This document shows, piece by piece, positions 9,289 to 18,416 of a stretch of 64,000 nt of DNA. This DNA comes from Rubritalea squalenifaciens DSM 18772 (GTDB taxonomy: Bacteria; Verrucomicrobiota; Verrucomicrobiia; Verrucomicrobiales; Akkermansiaceae). The position numbers and the translations under genes are program-made. The DNA lies in the NCBI RefSeq assembly GCF_900141815.1, contig NZ_FQYR01000004.1, positions 1 through 64,000 on the forward strand, in the 5' to 3' direction. The notes beneath the pieces were generated by a model. That model searched no databases. It saw only the letters and a list, made by a program, of their open reading frames with translations, and had not been told where the DNA came from. Numbering within the stretch: the stretch's first letter is position 1; each line of letters opens with the position of its first letter.

Positions 9289-10105
9289 AATGGATTGGGT
9301 GTGGGTCGGGCAGGTCTGGCATTTTGGCGCCTTCTGGACTGACGCTGCTAGCTTTAATGGAAAGTAGGGTGACTCGTCCGGGGGTGATGGAAAAGCCATA
9401 GGGGTGGATAAAGGTTTGACCGTTTCGAAGGGTGAGGCCGGTATTGAATTGAAAGCCCTCTTGATCTTTCTGGGCTTTGATGAAAAGAGCCAGACTGAGG
9501 TCAATGATACGGTGGTCTTCACTAATGATAGGTTCGACTTCAAATTCGTGAGTAGGATTATCCGGATTTCCGTACGTGGAGATGTGTCGCTCACATGATT
9601 GAGTTAACGCAGCGAAAGTTGCCAGAACCTTGGGTTCATGGGCTTGAACTTGTTCTTTGTCCCACTCGAGGAATGGGTCATCAGGTCGTTTGACGGAAAT
9701 GAGGGTTCCTTGAACAGATATAGATACCGGGGCCTTGACGAGTTGCTTGGCTGCGAGCTCTTTGACGAATTTGATTACCTGAGGTGTCGATTTGACAAGG
9801 ATGTGGCCCGAGCTGATGTCGTAGAGAATATACTCACTCTCTTTGAAGGTGTGTTTTGTTAGGTTGCTTTGGATGTGTGGGATCAGGTTGTAGACCAGGT
9901 GTCCCTCGGGAATGAGATGAGCCCAAGGTTTGGGAGTGTTCTCAGGTGTTAGTTTGACGGCCTTGCTGCGACTGATGTCCTCGATGATGTCTGAGCCGTA
10001 GTAATGCTTCCAGTAGCGTAAGTATGGGTCTGCTACTGGTTTCGGCCTGTCTTGAGCAAGGAGGGGGGTAATCAGAAGAAAGAGGAGTGTGTAAAAGCGT
10101 AGCAT
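9287..10105 (-). CDS. Secreted protein with one secretin-like module
   Basis: A 272-residue protein with a signal peptide (about 1-18). Its middle (ESEYILYDISSGHILVKSTP, near 90-110) has the pattern of the small alpha/beta ring-building domain of secretins, in which a strand with a 'tr-sg-l-v-st-p' rhythm is followed by a helix. The C-terminal half (VEPIISEDHRIIDLSL and after) recalls the beta-rich secretin core motif. The three modules of the upstream 859-residue lipoprotein follow the same plan. The start codon is only six bases after that gene's stop, so the two are cotranscribed. The family is not one I can name. It probably acts in the periplasm or outer membrane. Confidence 0.6.
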   Translation of the reverse strand: MLRFYTLLFLLITPLLAQDRPKPVADPYLRYWKHYYGSDIIEDISRSKAVKLTPENTPKPWAHLIPEGHLVYNLIPHIQSNLTKHTFKESEYILYDISSGHILVKSTPQVIKFVKELAAKQLVKAPVSISVQGTLISVKRPDDPFLEWDKEQVQAHEPKVLATFAALTQSCERHISTYGNPDNPTHEFEVEPIISEDHRIIDLSLALFIKAQKDQEGFQFNTGLTLRNGQTFIHPYGFSITPGRVTLLSIKASSVSPEGAKMPDLPDPHPIH

Positions 10106-10111
10106 GGTTAA

Positions 10112-12691
10112 TTAGAGTTTGATGATATCAGCTCGGAGGATGAAGTAATGCTTTCGTTGTGAGCCGGGCTTGGATGGTATTTGGGTGATGAGAGGCATAC
10201 CGTCAGCGAGGATAATGCCGCTATCGGCCAGCGCAGAGGGGGCGATGATGGCGTATCGAAGATCGATATGGCGTCCATCCTCACTAAGACTGGGTTCAGC
10301 CTCCAGACTGAACTTGGGCAAGGCATCTGGATCTATAGTTGGGTGGCTTATTGTGGACTTTTCTCCGCTTCGGGAAATGCTGGTGACAGATCCGTGGATC
10401 ACTGCATCGGGAAGTTTAGACAAGTCCTGGGGGCTGGTCTGATAAGGGTCGGACTCCACATTATTGGGGGTTGAGATGTGGATCACAGTGAACTTGATCA
10501 TCGGGTAGGTGTGGCGGCAAGACCAACGCAAGAGAGCCTCCAATAGATCGTGGTTAATGGCGGTGCTGTGAGTGACCAAGGTGCTACGTGTCGCATTGAA
10601 AATACACCATGATTCGTCACTGAGAACGACACCTGTCGTGGCTATAGCTTCTTTAACGTCGTAACAGAGGTCTGAGGAGGAGGTGATGCCAGCGATATCC
10701 GGAGACTCAACGAGCCTGAATTGGCGAGGCAAAAGGATAGCATTTGGTTCTTCTTCCGTAATTGCAAACGGGTCCTCGGCAGCTGAGGAATAGGCGCCGT
10801 AGAGGAGGTTTAGTAAATCCTCAGGGGCTTTTAGGGAGTGAGTAAACAACGTGCTATCTTCATCAGGGTAGGGAGCTGTATCTGGAAATGGAGAGTGGGA
10901 GGATAGGGATGAGTGATCATCTATTCTCTCGTGAGCATGAGGATCCTCCACCGGAATCATGTCTGCTTGGGTTACCTCTCTAGTTGGGGTGAGTTCTTCC
11001 ACGATGTACTGGAAGGTGCTGCTCATGTCTGCATAGATTCTCTGGGTTTTGATATGAAGATGATATTGGATGTTTCCTCGCTGATGGATCAGCTGCTTGT
11101 GATCTAATCCCAGGGGGTAGATGAAACTGCTGGTATGTTGAAGATCTAGGCCTTTCAATTGAAGCTTCAGTTCTCTGACTTCCATGGATTGGCCGGCATA
11201 GTGAAAAGTGGACTCTATACTCAAGTCAACGGCCCCATCTGTGAGAGTGAGTATAGTGCCCGAGAGGTGTGGAATCGTGCCACCTAACAAGGTCTCAGCA
11301 TGAGTATTATGGGCGGTATCTTGGCGAGTGATCAGAATGTTACTGATGTACTGTGAAGGAGGGTCATGGCGTATGTTAACTATGATACTCTCAAATAGAT
11401 CGTGGAGGATTTGATCCCCGTAGATGTGGAGATGCTGCTTGCTGTGGTTGTAAATGAAGTAGCAGCCTTCTTTGCAGGTGATTCCATAGGTAGAGAAAAA
11501 TTCAGCAGCGTCATAGACTACATCATCAGCGGAAAAGTAATTGCCGAGTTGGGGGGGCTTGATGCGCCTGGATGATTTGGCAAAGCCAGCAACACCTGTC
11601 ATGGATGAGAGTGGATTTTTCGGCTCTGGAGGATCAGCAAACGGATCATCTGAGTCTCCCTCGAAGGGCTCACTAGGGGCCAGTACTTGAAGAAATTCAG
11701 GATCTACCCAATAGCTTTTTAGAGTGAGCTTCGTGTTAGACTCGGGTTTGATTGCGAGATAGTTTTCCGATGAGTCAGGCCGATACTTATTCTCTAGTGT
11801 GAAACCATCGGTGAGCCTGATGGCGGGGCTGAGTGTGAGCAGCAGGTGGTAGCCGGTAGAGCGCTTGATTTCCAACGTGGTGTCCTGATTCAAGGTGAGG
11901 TTCACCCCGGTGCTCAGTGAACAATCATACTCAGCCAAGCGGAAGTCGAGTTGCGTGTCGATGACCCACGGGTATTCTCTGTGGTAGGATGGCTCGGTGC
12001 TGATGTAGGAGATGTCGCTCTCTGGTCCCCAAGTGATGTCTGCTTTACTACCGTTGTACGAGGTGAGGTCGATGGATTGGATAATCTCGGATAATGCTGG
12101 TTCAGGAGTGGCCCAGATGAGCGGAATTTCTTGGCGTCGGGGTACCTTGTATATTGTGGCTCTGATATGTGCGTAGCTGGGTGAGTTATAGAGGTAGTTA
12201 TGATAGACTTGTCCTATGGTTTCGGTGAATGGGACATTACCATAGATATAGAGGGTAGAGCTGGAGTGGTGGTAAACGACAAGACCGCGAGTATCGGTGG
12301 CCTGCATATCTTCTCTATCGAAGTAGAGGTTATGTCGTGCGCCTAACTGAGTGATCTTGTCAGCTTCCTGGAACTTTTCGGTAATGAAGCTGGGGATTTC
12401 TGTGGGAGCCTCGTTCTCGCCGAAGTAATGGATGATCCCCGGACCTGCTGGTAGACTAGTAAGGATACGCTCGTTCTCCGCGTAGGGCTGAAGCGTGACC
12501 TTGGCCGGATCCAAACTGGGGGCTTGCAATAAGCTACTGGCTGGGGTGTCGGGAGAAGCAGATTTGTTAGAGTTAGTGGCGTCCCGGCAAGAGGGGAGAA
12601 GAATCAGTAAGGTAATAGCGAGAAGCGCGAGCACCTTGGATCGTGCGGCGTGATTCTTCGGGTGGAGATCTGTCGTTAGGCCTAGGCTCAT
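10112..12691 (-). CDS. Large lipoprotein with three repeated secretin-like modules
   Basis: An 859-residue lipoprotein: a hydrophobic N-terminal segment ends in a lipobox (LLPSC, Cys near residue 35). Three modules (about 110-310, 395-560 and 690-859) each follow one plan: a helix-strand segment with a Tyr/Phe-rich strand (LYIYG, LHIYG, LVTHS), a second strand after a long helix, then a 150-residue beta-rich part. The last ends in HIDLRYAI and an 'ILADGMPLI' turn very like 'LRNGQTFI' in the next gene. This suggests internal duplication. No transport function can be assigned from sequence alone. Confidence 0.6.
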   Translation of the reverse strand: MSLGLTTDLHPKNHAARSKVLALLAITLLILLPSCRDATNSNKSASPDTPASSLLQAPSLDPAKVTLQPYAENERILTSLPAGPGIIHYFGENEAPTEIPSFITEKFQEADKITQLGARHNLYFDREDMQATDTRGLVVYHHSSSTLYIYGNVPFTETIGQVYHNYLYNSPSYAHIRATIYKVPRRQEIPLIWATPEPALSEIIQSIDLTSYNGSKADITWGPESDISYISTEPSYHREYPWVIDTQLDFRLAEYDCSLSTGVNLTLNQDTTLEIKRSTGYHLLLTLSPAIRLTDGFTLENKYRPDSSENYLAIKPESNTKLTLKSYWVDPEFLQVLAPSEPFEGDSDDPFADPPEPKNPLSSMTGVAGFAKSSRRIKPPQLGNYFSADDVVYDAAEFFSTYGITCKEGCYFIYNHSKQHLHIYGDQILHDLFESIIVNIRHDPPSQYISNILITRQDTAHNTHAETLLGGTIPHLSGTILTLTDGAVDLSIESTFHYAGQSMEVRELKLQLKGLDLQHTSSFIYPLGLDHKQLIHQRGNIQYHLHIKTQRIYADMSSTFQYIVEELTPTREVTQADMIPVEDPHAHERIDDHSSLSSHSPFPDTAPYPDEDSTLFTHSLKAPEDLLNLLYGAYSSAAEDPFAITEEEPNAILLPRQFRLVESPDIAGITSSSDLCYDVKEAIATTGVVLSDESWCIFNATRSTLVTHSTAINHDLLEALLRWSCRHTYPMIKFTVIHISTPNNVESDPYQTSPQDLSKLPDAVIHGSVTSISRSGEKSTISHPTIDPDALPKFSLEAEPSLSEDGRHIDLRYAIIAPSALADSGIILADGMPLITQIPSKPGSQRKHYFILRADIIKL

Positions 12692-12770
12692 GAGCTTTCT
12701 TGTTAACTCATGTACTAGGTGGAGTCTGTAAATTAGTTACAGCTAAAGGTGTGCGAATCCCGGGAGTGGG

Positions 12771-13238
12771 CTATTCCGCAGTGGGCATGGCGTCTGAGCT
12801 GGGGGAACTCTGTGTGGGGCCCATGGTGGGGGAGTGTTCTGCGCTGTTGTTAGAATGGCGGAAATTGGCTTCTTTTTCCGCGAGGCGGTCTTCGAAGTTG
12901 TTGACGAGCTCGGCGTTGGAGAGGCGTTTCTCGAGTTCCGCGATTTTCTTCTGCATCGCCTCGAGCTGTTTGATGGTGGGGGAGTCTGGCTTACGGGGGC
13001 GTCCAAAGATCCAGATGGAGGCGACGGACAGCGAGGAGGTGAGCAGGATGATACAGGGGAGGTAGACCGCAAATCCGAGTTGAGAATTGGCAACGGCTGT
13101 CGTGACGAACAGCAACAAGGTGACCACCGAGATGATTCCGGTGGCGACTGTTTTATTGAAGGTGTTTCCGAAGCTGTCTTTCACTGCGATGCGTGGTGAT
13201 TGGTAGGTGTATTCTAGGGCGATCTCGGTGGTGCGCAA
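12771..13238 (-). CDS. Small membrane protein with coiled coil
   Basis: A 155-residue protein of unknown family. Two hydrophobic segments (about 32-52 and 56-80) are followed by a charged coiled coil (about 88-125, TIKQLEAMQKKIAELEKRL) and a low-complexity Ser/Pro/Thr tail. It would sit in the inner membrane with the coiled coil in one compartment. It is divergent from the secreted protein gene at 13323, leaving about 84 bp for both promoters, and lies upstream of the secretin-like pair on the same strand. Confidence 0.65.
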   Translation of the reverse strand: MRTTEIALEYTYQSPRIAVKDSFGNTFNKTVATGIISVVTLLLFVTTAVANSQLGFAVYLPCIILLTSSLSVASIWIFGRPRKPDSPTIKQLEAMQKKIAELEKRLSNAELVNNFEDRLAEKEANFRHSNNSAEHSPTMGPTQSSPSSDAMPTAE

Positions 13239-13322
13239 GGGCTACCAAGGTATAAAATGCAGGTGTTTTTGGAGTCAGTACAAAAAAGTGTGTAACGTTT
13301 GGGGGGTAATGGAGATGCCTCT

Positions 13323-14213
13323 ATGTACTCAATCATCTGCTTTATGTTCGCACGCATTCTACTATCTACAGCCATCAGCCTGGCAGCAGCTCGGGCTGAA
13401 ATCATCAACCTCGCTTTCCATTATAATGGGGATACCGTCTATGAATTCAGTGAGAGGCCCAGCGGTGGCGTGGTCACCAATGGCTCGGGTGGTTTGAGAT
13501 ACTGGAATAATATTTTCTATGATGGAGGCGCTGGGCTGAGGTTTAAAAACCATGGCTTACGTAATGGTGACGGTAAACCCAAGGAGGTGAAGCTCAGCGT
13601 GCAGGCTGGCTATGTCGGTACGAGCCCTATAGTTGGCGAGACGTTGACGGACGACCACGTTCTGTACAAGGGCTGGTACGGTTTTAGGGGGGGGGAATTT
13701 CTAGAAATATCTAATGTGCCAGCCCGCTTTAAACAGGTAGGGTATAAAATCATTCTCTACACGAACTCGGATAATGCCGACAGGTTGATGGAGTATTCCC
13801 TGAATGATCAGTCAGGTTCGGTGAAGGAAGAGGGCAATTATTCTGGAGAGCTGGTCGAGGGGAAGAATATAATCGTCTTTCACGGCCTCAAGGGCGGCAA
13901 GGTAGTCATCAAAGGTAACAAGAATCCTGAAGGGCTTCGTTCAGCGATCAATGGCCTGCAGCTTGTGACTGATAACCATGCCCAGTTTTATACTTATCAT
14001 GAGGAGGGTACTCCTGAGGGAAAGGCCTGGGTACGCTGGGAGTGTGGAGGCGTGGTGAAAACGGTCAAGGTGCTGGGGCCGAACGGAGGGGTCCTTCATC
14101 AGTCTGATCAGGCTATGGGGTCTTTGCTGGTGGATGCTGCCAAGGCTGGGCAATGCAAGCTGGTGCTCCAAAAAGCAAAGGGTACTTATACCATTCCCGT
14201 CCAAAAGAAATAA
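13323..14213 (+). CDS. Secreted protein of unknown function
   Basis: I chose ATG 13323 because it leads directly into a signal peptide (MYSIICFMFARILL through Ala-Arg-Ala); the upstream ATG at 13299 would put eight extra residues ahead of it. The mature protein, about 275 residues, opens with a 'INLAF...WNN' pattern that I associate with beta-sandwich exported proteins of this phylum. The N-terminal two-thirds looks like a lectin-type fold; the last 70 residues resemble a small beta domain (WVRWECGGVVKTVKVLG). No catalytic motif is visible. Confidence 0.6.
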   Translation: MYSIICFMFARILLSTAISLAAARAEIINLAFHYNGDTVYEFSERPSGGVVTNGSGGLRYWNNIFYDGGAGLRFKNHGLRNGDGKPKEVKLSVQAGYVGTSPIVGETLTDDHVLYKGWYGFRGGEFLEISNVPARFKQVGYKIILYTNSDNADRLMEYSLNDQSGSVKEEGNYSGELVEGKNIIVFHGLKGGKVVIKGNKNPEGLRSAINGLQLVTDNHAQFYTYHEEGTPEGKAWVRWECGGVVKTVKVLGPNGGVLHQSDQAMGSLLVDAAKAGQCKLVLQKAKGTYTIPVQKK

Positions 14214-14243
14214 AGCTCCAGCCGCAGGGCGGCCGGAGCTTTC
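14212..14243 (+). terminator. Bidirectional terminator between converging genes
   Basis: AAAGCTCC (14212-14219) pairs with GGAGCTTT (14235-14242), with further GCC/GGC pairing inside. The A-run before and T-run after allow it to work for both the + strand secreted protein gene and the - strand hom gene. Confidence 0.72.
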
Positions 14244-14274
14244 TAAGCGCTGTTATGGCGGTTAGGAAAGGATG

Positions 14275-15597
14275 TTAGCTGGTGGCCAGCTTCTCAATGC
14301 GGAAGACGACGGGCTCCTCGGTCACGCAGTCGAGAGCCTCGCATTTCTTGAGGGTTTCCTGCAGTTTTCCGAACGGGCATTTGTGCAGCAGGAAGACCAT
14401 ATCGACGAAGTCCTTGTCTGGATCCTCTGGGTCTACTGGTGAATGGGTACCGGAAATGCCGATGCCATCATTGGCGAGGATGTTTGCGATCTCGGCGATC
14501 ACGCCCGGGCGGTCGGTGACTGCGAAGCGCACGTAGTAGGAAGTTTCGGTTTCCTCGATCGGGCGCAGCTGGCCGCTCTCGCTATAAGGAAGGAATCCAC
14601 GGTGACCCGCGGTGTGGACGAAGGTGTAGGCTGCCTCGACGAGGTCGGCCACCACTGAGGAGGCGGTAGGTTCCTTGCCGGCACCACGTCCGTAGAAGAG
14701 GGCTTCTCCGGAGGCATCACCACGGACAGCGACGGCGTTGAAGACGCCATTCACGCTGGAGAGAATGTGGCTCTTGGCGATGAAGGATGGCTGGGTGCGG
14801 AGCTCCACGGAGCCGTCGCTGTGCTGGCGTACTACGGAGAGGAGCTTCACTGCGTAGCCCAGCTTGGTGGCGAAATCGATATCGATGGTGCGTACGCGCT
14901 CGATGCCGCGAACGTAAACCTGTTCCGGGTCCACGGAGAAGCCGTAGGCCAGAGTGGCCAGTAGGATGGCCTTGTGTGCTGCATCCCAGCCGTTCACGTC
15001 GAGGGCCGGGTCAGCCTCAGCATAGCCCAGGTCCTGGGCTTCCTTGAGGGCTTCCAGGTAGTCGAGACCTGCATTGGTCATGCGCTCGAGGATGTAGTTG
15101 GAAGTGCCGTTGATAATGCCGGACATGGTCTCGATGCGGTTGCCCACATAAGAATCCTGCACCGCTTTGATCACCGGAATACCTCCGGCGACAGCGGCTT
15201 CAAAGTGAATCGGAGTATCGTACTGCTTGGACAGGGCAAAGAGTTCCTTGCCGCGCTCTGCGAGCAGGGCCTTGTTGCCTGTCACGACAGGTTTCTTCAG
15301 CTTGATGGCTTCAGCCACGATGTCGAAGGCCGTGGTGGTACCACCGATGAGTTCGACCACGATGTCGACCTCCGGATGGCGGACGACTTCCTGCCAATCC
15401 GTGGTGAAAAGATCTGCCGGCGCATCATCGATGCGCTTCTTGGTAATGTCACGAACGGCGGCCTTGATAATGGAGAGGGAGAAGGCTCCCTTGGCTCTGT
15501 TGCTAATCAGAGAGCCGTTGCGCTGGATGGTTTCCCATACTCCGGTACCTACGGTGCCGAATCCTGCCATGCCGATGCCTATGTTTTTCGTGCTCAT
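14275..15597 (-). CDS. hom: Homoserine dehydrogenase
   Basis: It catalyses NAD(P)-dependent reduction of aspartate semialdehyde to homoserine, leading to threonine, methionine and isoleucine. The start at 15597 gives 440 residues, the usual length; the longer frame to 15660 adds a non-conserved leader. The Rossmann motif GMAGFGTVGTG lies at the N-terminus, the GIINGTSNYIL segment and the EADPALDVNGWDAAHK catalytic region near the middle, and an ACT regulatory domain (about 355-430) at the end, implying feedback control by an amino acid. It stands alone and faces the secreted protein gene. Confidence 0.96.
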   Translation of the reverse strand: MSTKNIGIGMAGFGTVGTGVWETIQRNGSLISNRAKGAFSLSIIKAAVRDITKKRIDDAPADLFTTDWQEVVRHPEVDIVVELIGGTTTAFDIVAEAIKLKKPVVTGNKALLAERGKELFALSKQYDTPIHFEAAVAGGIPVIKAVQDSYVGNRIETMSGIINGTSNYILERMTNAGLDYLEALKEAQDLGYAEADPALDVNGWDAAHKAILLATLAYGFSVDPEQVYVRGIERVRTIDIDFATKLGYAVKLLSVVRQHSDGSVELRTQPSFIAKSHILSSVNGVFNAVAVRGDASGEALFYGRGAGKEPTASSVVADLVEAAYTFVHTAGHRGFLPYSESGQLRPIEETETSYYVRFAVTDRPGVIAEIANILANDGIGISGTHSPVDPEDPDKDFVDMVFLLHKCPFGKLQETLKKCEALDCVTEEPVVFRIEKLATS

Positions 15598-15778
15598 TGT
15601 GCGGGGACTGTGGAGTGAATTTTTGCTGCTGTTAAGCGTTAATTTGCGGAATTCGGTCATCGTTAAATGTAAGCTCTGTGAGCTGTCACGAATCGATGAT
15701 GATTTGCGTTTTCGGAGGCAGTGATGATTTTACTGCCAATCTATCGACACATTAGCGTGTTGTGCTCAATGTAGAAGC

Positions 15779-16305
15779 ATGACCAGCTTCATGCATCCAG
15801 AAATCCACGATGACCTAGTCAAAGCCGTCCTTGAGCGAAAGCACTATGTGGAATTTAGCGTGCATGGTTTGTCTCATTGGCAGCGTGTTGAGAGAAATGG
15901 ACTCTATCTGGCGGAGCGTGAATCTGGAGACAAGGTGGTAGTCAGCTTATTTGCCTTGTTTCATGACTCACAACGCATCAACGATTTTGATGATCCTAAC
16001 CATGGAGAGAGAGGTGCTGCTTTGGCCAAGGAGTTTTTTGAGGCTAGTTATTTGCCTATTTCAAAAGAGCAATTCGATTTTTTGCATGAAGCCTGCTGTG
16101 GACATACTGAGGAGTTATTTCACGAAAATCCAACGATCAAATGTAGTTGGGATGCCGACCGATTAGATCTGACTAGGATTGGTGTGCTACCCTGACTAGG
16201 ATTGGTGTGCTACCTGATCCTGAGTTCTTGAATACGGATACGGCGAAGGAGATAGCTTCTTCGATGGATTATAGTGAAATCGAAGCGTACATGTGTGTGG
16301 GTTAA
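15779..16305 (+). pseudogene. HD-domain-like phosphohydrolase gene disrupted by a 23-bp tandem duplication
   Basis: The N-terminal part reads HGLSHWQRVERNGLYLA, then LFALFHDSQRINDFDDPNHG, which is the histidine/aspartate metal-site arrangement of an HD-domain hydrolase-like family (His-His-Asp with a second Asp-His). The frame ends early at 16195. A perfect 23-bp direct duplication (16169-16214) shifts the frame; if one copy is removed the frame continues ...VLPDPEFLNTDTAKE... to a stop at 16303-16305, giving an intact protein of about 167 residues. As it stands the product loses about 30 residues from its C-terminus. Confidence 0.8.
16169..16214 (+). repeat. Perfect 23-bp tandem direct repeat inside the HD-domain gene
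   Basis: Two adjacent identical units that begin CTGACTAGGATTGG occupy 16169-16191 and 16192-16214. The length is not a multiple of three, so it breaks the frame. It has the look of a recent slippage or recombination event. Confidence 0.95.
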
Positions 16306-16446
16306 TTTGCTACCAGCATGCGTAGACTTTGTGCAGTTGATGGCGACTCTTTGGTGATGTCATGGGTGATCGTCTGGTCTAATGATAGAAGTTGACAGTG
16401 ACTGTTAGGTGAGGTTTATAAGCCGCGTAACTTATTACTACCCTAA

Positions 16447-17142
16447 ATGAAAACTACCACCCTTCTAGTTGGGCTGGGACTCTTGGTTCCCAGTATGATG
16501 CAGGCTGCAAGCACTTCCTATTTTTTGGATGACGGTACTGGTGAAAGTGGCCTTGGCGGCTACGGGACAACCACAGTCTGGCTAAACTCGTTCACTTCTC
16601 AGGCAGGAGCTGAATATATTCAAAAAGTGAGTATCTCTTTTGGTGGCTCTGGAGCTAACCCTACAACCTACAATGGTATGGCCTTTGGGGTGCATGTCTG
16701 GTCTGACCCAAACAATGATGGTAACCCTGATGATGCAGTGCTTCTGGAGAGTGGATCAGGAGTGATATCAGACTTTAGTAATACTTCCAATGGAGCTTCG
16801 ACTGGATTTGTAGAGTTTACGCTGGATAGCGCTGCCTACATTGCGAGTGGAAATAGCTTCTTTGTGGGGATGTCTATGTATTTTAATCAAAATGTTTTAG
16901 GTCCCGCCAGAGATACCAGCAGTAACGAGGGGAGAAGCTGGATGTATCGATGGAATGGTGATGTTGCCAATTCTGCTCCGGGTTCCATGTCGACCGCTCT
17001 GAATAAGAACAACTATGACGATATCTTAGGCGGCAATGCCATGATTCGTGCTGAGGGTGTTAGTTCCGTTCCAGAGCCTTCATCAAGTGTGCTATTCGGA
17101 CTCACCGGAGCCATTGGCTTGATGAGAAGAAAGCGCTCTTAG
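16447..17142 (+). CDS. PEP-CTERM sorting-domain protein
   Basis: A 231-residue exported protein with a clean signal peptide (about 1-20), a Gly/Ser/Asn-rich beta-type body and a C-terminal exosortase signal: VPEPSSS, a hydrophobic helix (LFGLTGAIGLM) and RRKR. No enzymatic motif is visible. It overlaps the stop of the converging gene by four bases (17139-17142), so there is no separate terminator. Its upstream region (16306-16446) contains no obvious feature besides the end of the broken HD gene. Confidence 0.88.
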   Translation: MKTTTLLVGLGLLVPSMMQAASTSYFLDDGTGESGLGGYGTTTVWLNSFTSQAGAEYIQKVSISFGGSGANPTTYNGMAFGVHVWSDPNNDGNPDDAVLLESGSGVISDFSNTSNGASTGFVEFTLDSAAYIASGNSFFVGMSMYFNQNVLGPARDTSSNEGRSWMYRWNGDVANSAPGSMSTALNKNNYDDILGGNAMIRAEGVSSVPEPSSSVLFGLTGAIGLMRRKRS

Positions 17143-18374
17143 TTCGGCTTTTCCACAAAGGTCAGCGTGACACCCGTCTCTGTCAGGCTGGCCTTTGCGC
17201 CGTTATCTTGGGCGGAGAGAATTTCCTTAGCGGCTACGAGGAAGGCCTCGGCTGAATTTTGATCTGGCCAGTTGATCGACCATTTGATGGTGGTGGTTTC
17301 ACCTTGGTCGCCGCTGGTTTCGATGGTGAGGGTGTCCGAGCTGTAGGTTTTGATGATGGCTGAGATTTGTTTCTCAGGCATCACCTGCTTGAGAAAGGCA
17401 TGTACGGTGAGGGCTCCCAGGCTGGTGGTCAGCGGAGTTTCCGCTGTGGGTGCCGGAGGCTCCTGGGCTTTGCTCCACTCAGCAGGTGGGGTATTCAGGT
17501 AGATGTCCTTCGTGCTCTGTGGTGGGTGGATGAGAGCTTCGGCTAGTGCTGCTTGGTCTTTCTGGTAAAGGATTTCGGCAAAGCTTTTCCCCTCGGTGTT
17601 CGGGAAAGTAGTCAGTGCCTGTACATAGCCACAGAGTGCTTTGAAGGTTTCGACTGCTTCCGTGTTGTCTCGCTGGCTGACGAAGCCGATGCTGCGGGCG
17701 TTGATGCTGTAAAAGCGCTGCTGAAGCATGCTGGCGCGGCCACGGTGGATGGCCTCTCGGGCATGAAACATATCGTCGGTCAGGATTTTTGGCAGCGGCG
17801 CATGCTGGTCTAACAGAGCAATGGCCAGTAAGCGAACGGCGCTGGCCTGATCGTGGACGCTGCCAGTATCGAAGTCCTCAGCGAGCAGGATTTCTCCGGC
17901 GGTCACATCGTAGTAGCCGCGGGAGCCGACCGTCTCGGCTATGATGAGCTGACCAATGAATTGCTGGCTGGGCGGGATGATACCGAGTTTTTCGAAGGCA
18001 TAGGCTCGCATCTGCATGCCGGCTTCATTGAATGCCGAGAGGTAGCGCTGGCCAGCCGCCTCGCGGATGAAGTCCTCATTGGCGGGGAAGACCTGCGGCG
18101 GTGACTTGAAGGTGAGGCCGATGTCTTTCTCGACAAAGGTGATCAGCTCATCGGGCAGGGTGATGCCTTCGGCTGATTGGGCGATGGCGCGAAGAGTTTT
18201 ATTTTCCTTCTGCAGTTCAGCCACCTGGTTCTCGATGGTTGAGATGTAGTTACGCATCTCCGTGGTCAACTCCTCCTTGGGCTGGGTGCTGGCCAGTTCG
18301 TGGTTCACGTAAAGGCGTGCTCCTACGATGGTGGCTGAAAAGGTGAGCAGAGTGAGAACGGCGTTGGGTGACAT
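17139..18374 (-). CDS. Anchored protein related to a zinc-peptidase family but lacking HExxH
   Basis: A 411-residue protein with an N-terminal membrane segment (about 5-22), a coiled coil (about 34-66) and a globular domain. The stretch around 125-215 follows a bacterial metallopeptidase-like family in which a 'GfYD' motif precedes 'HELxHALQDQHF' and then 'A..AL.EGdA'. Here the matching places read GYYDV (153-157), RLLAI (181-185), ALLDQH (186-191) and AREAIHRGRASML (205-217). Both zinc histidines and the catalytic glutamate are replaced, so it is probably a non-catalytic scaffold or binding protein. It is last in a three-gene operon with two paralogous secreted proteins upstream. Confidence 0.6.
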   Translation of the reverse strand: MSPNAVLTLLTFSATIVGARLYVNHELASTQPKEELTTEMRNYISTIENQVAELQKENKTLRAIAQSAEGITLPDELITFVEKDIGLTFKSPPQVFPANEDFIREAAGQRYLSAFNEAGMQMRAYAFEKLGIIPPSQQFIGQLIIAETVGSRGYYDVTAGEILLAEDFDTGSVHDQASAVRLLAIALLDQHAPLPKILTDDMFHAREAIHRGRASMLQQRFYSINARSIGFVSQRDNTEAVETFKALCGYVQALTTFPNTEGKSFAEILYQKDQAALAEALIHPPQSTKDIYLNTPPAEWSKAQEPPAPTAETPLTTSLGALTVHAFLKQVMPEKQISAIIKTYSSDTLTIETSGDQGETTTIKWSINWPDQNSAEAFLVAAKEILSAQDNGAKASLTETGVTLTFVEKPN

Positions 18375-18416
18375 CAGCCGGAGTATAGCCCCAAAAAGTA
18401 GAGGTGCCAGAGAATC

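Noticed and set aside
14974-15618. A 214-residue frame antisense to hom
   Set aside because: Shadow of homoserine dehydrogenase in GC-rich codons with no conserved features.
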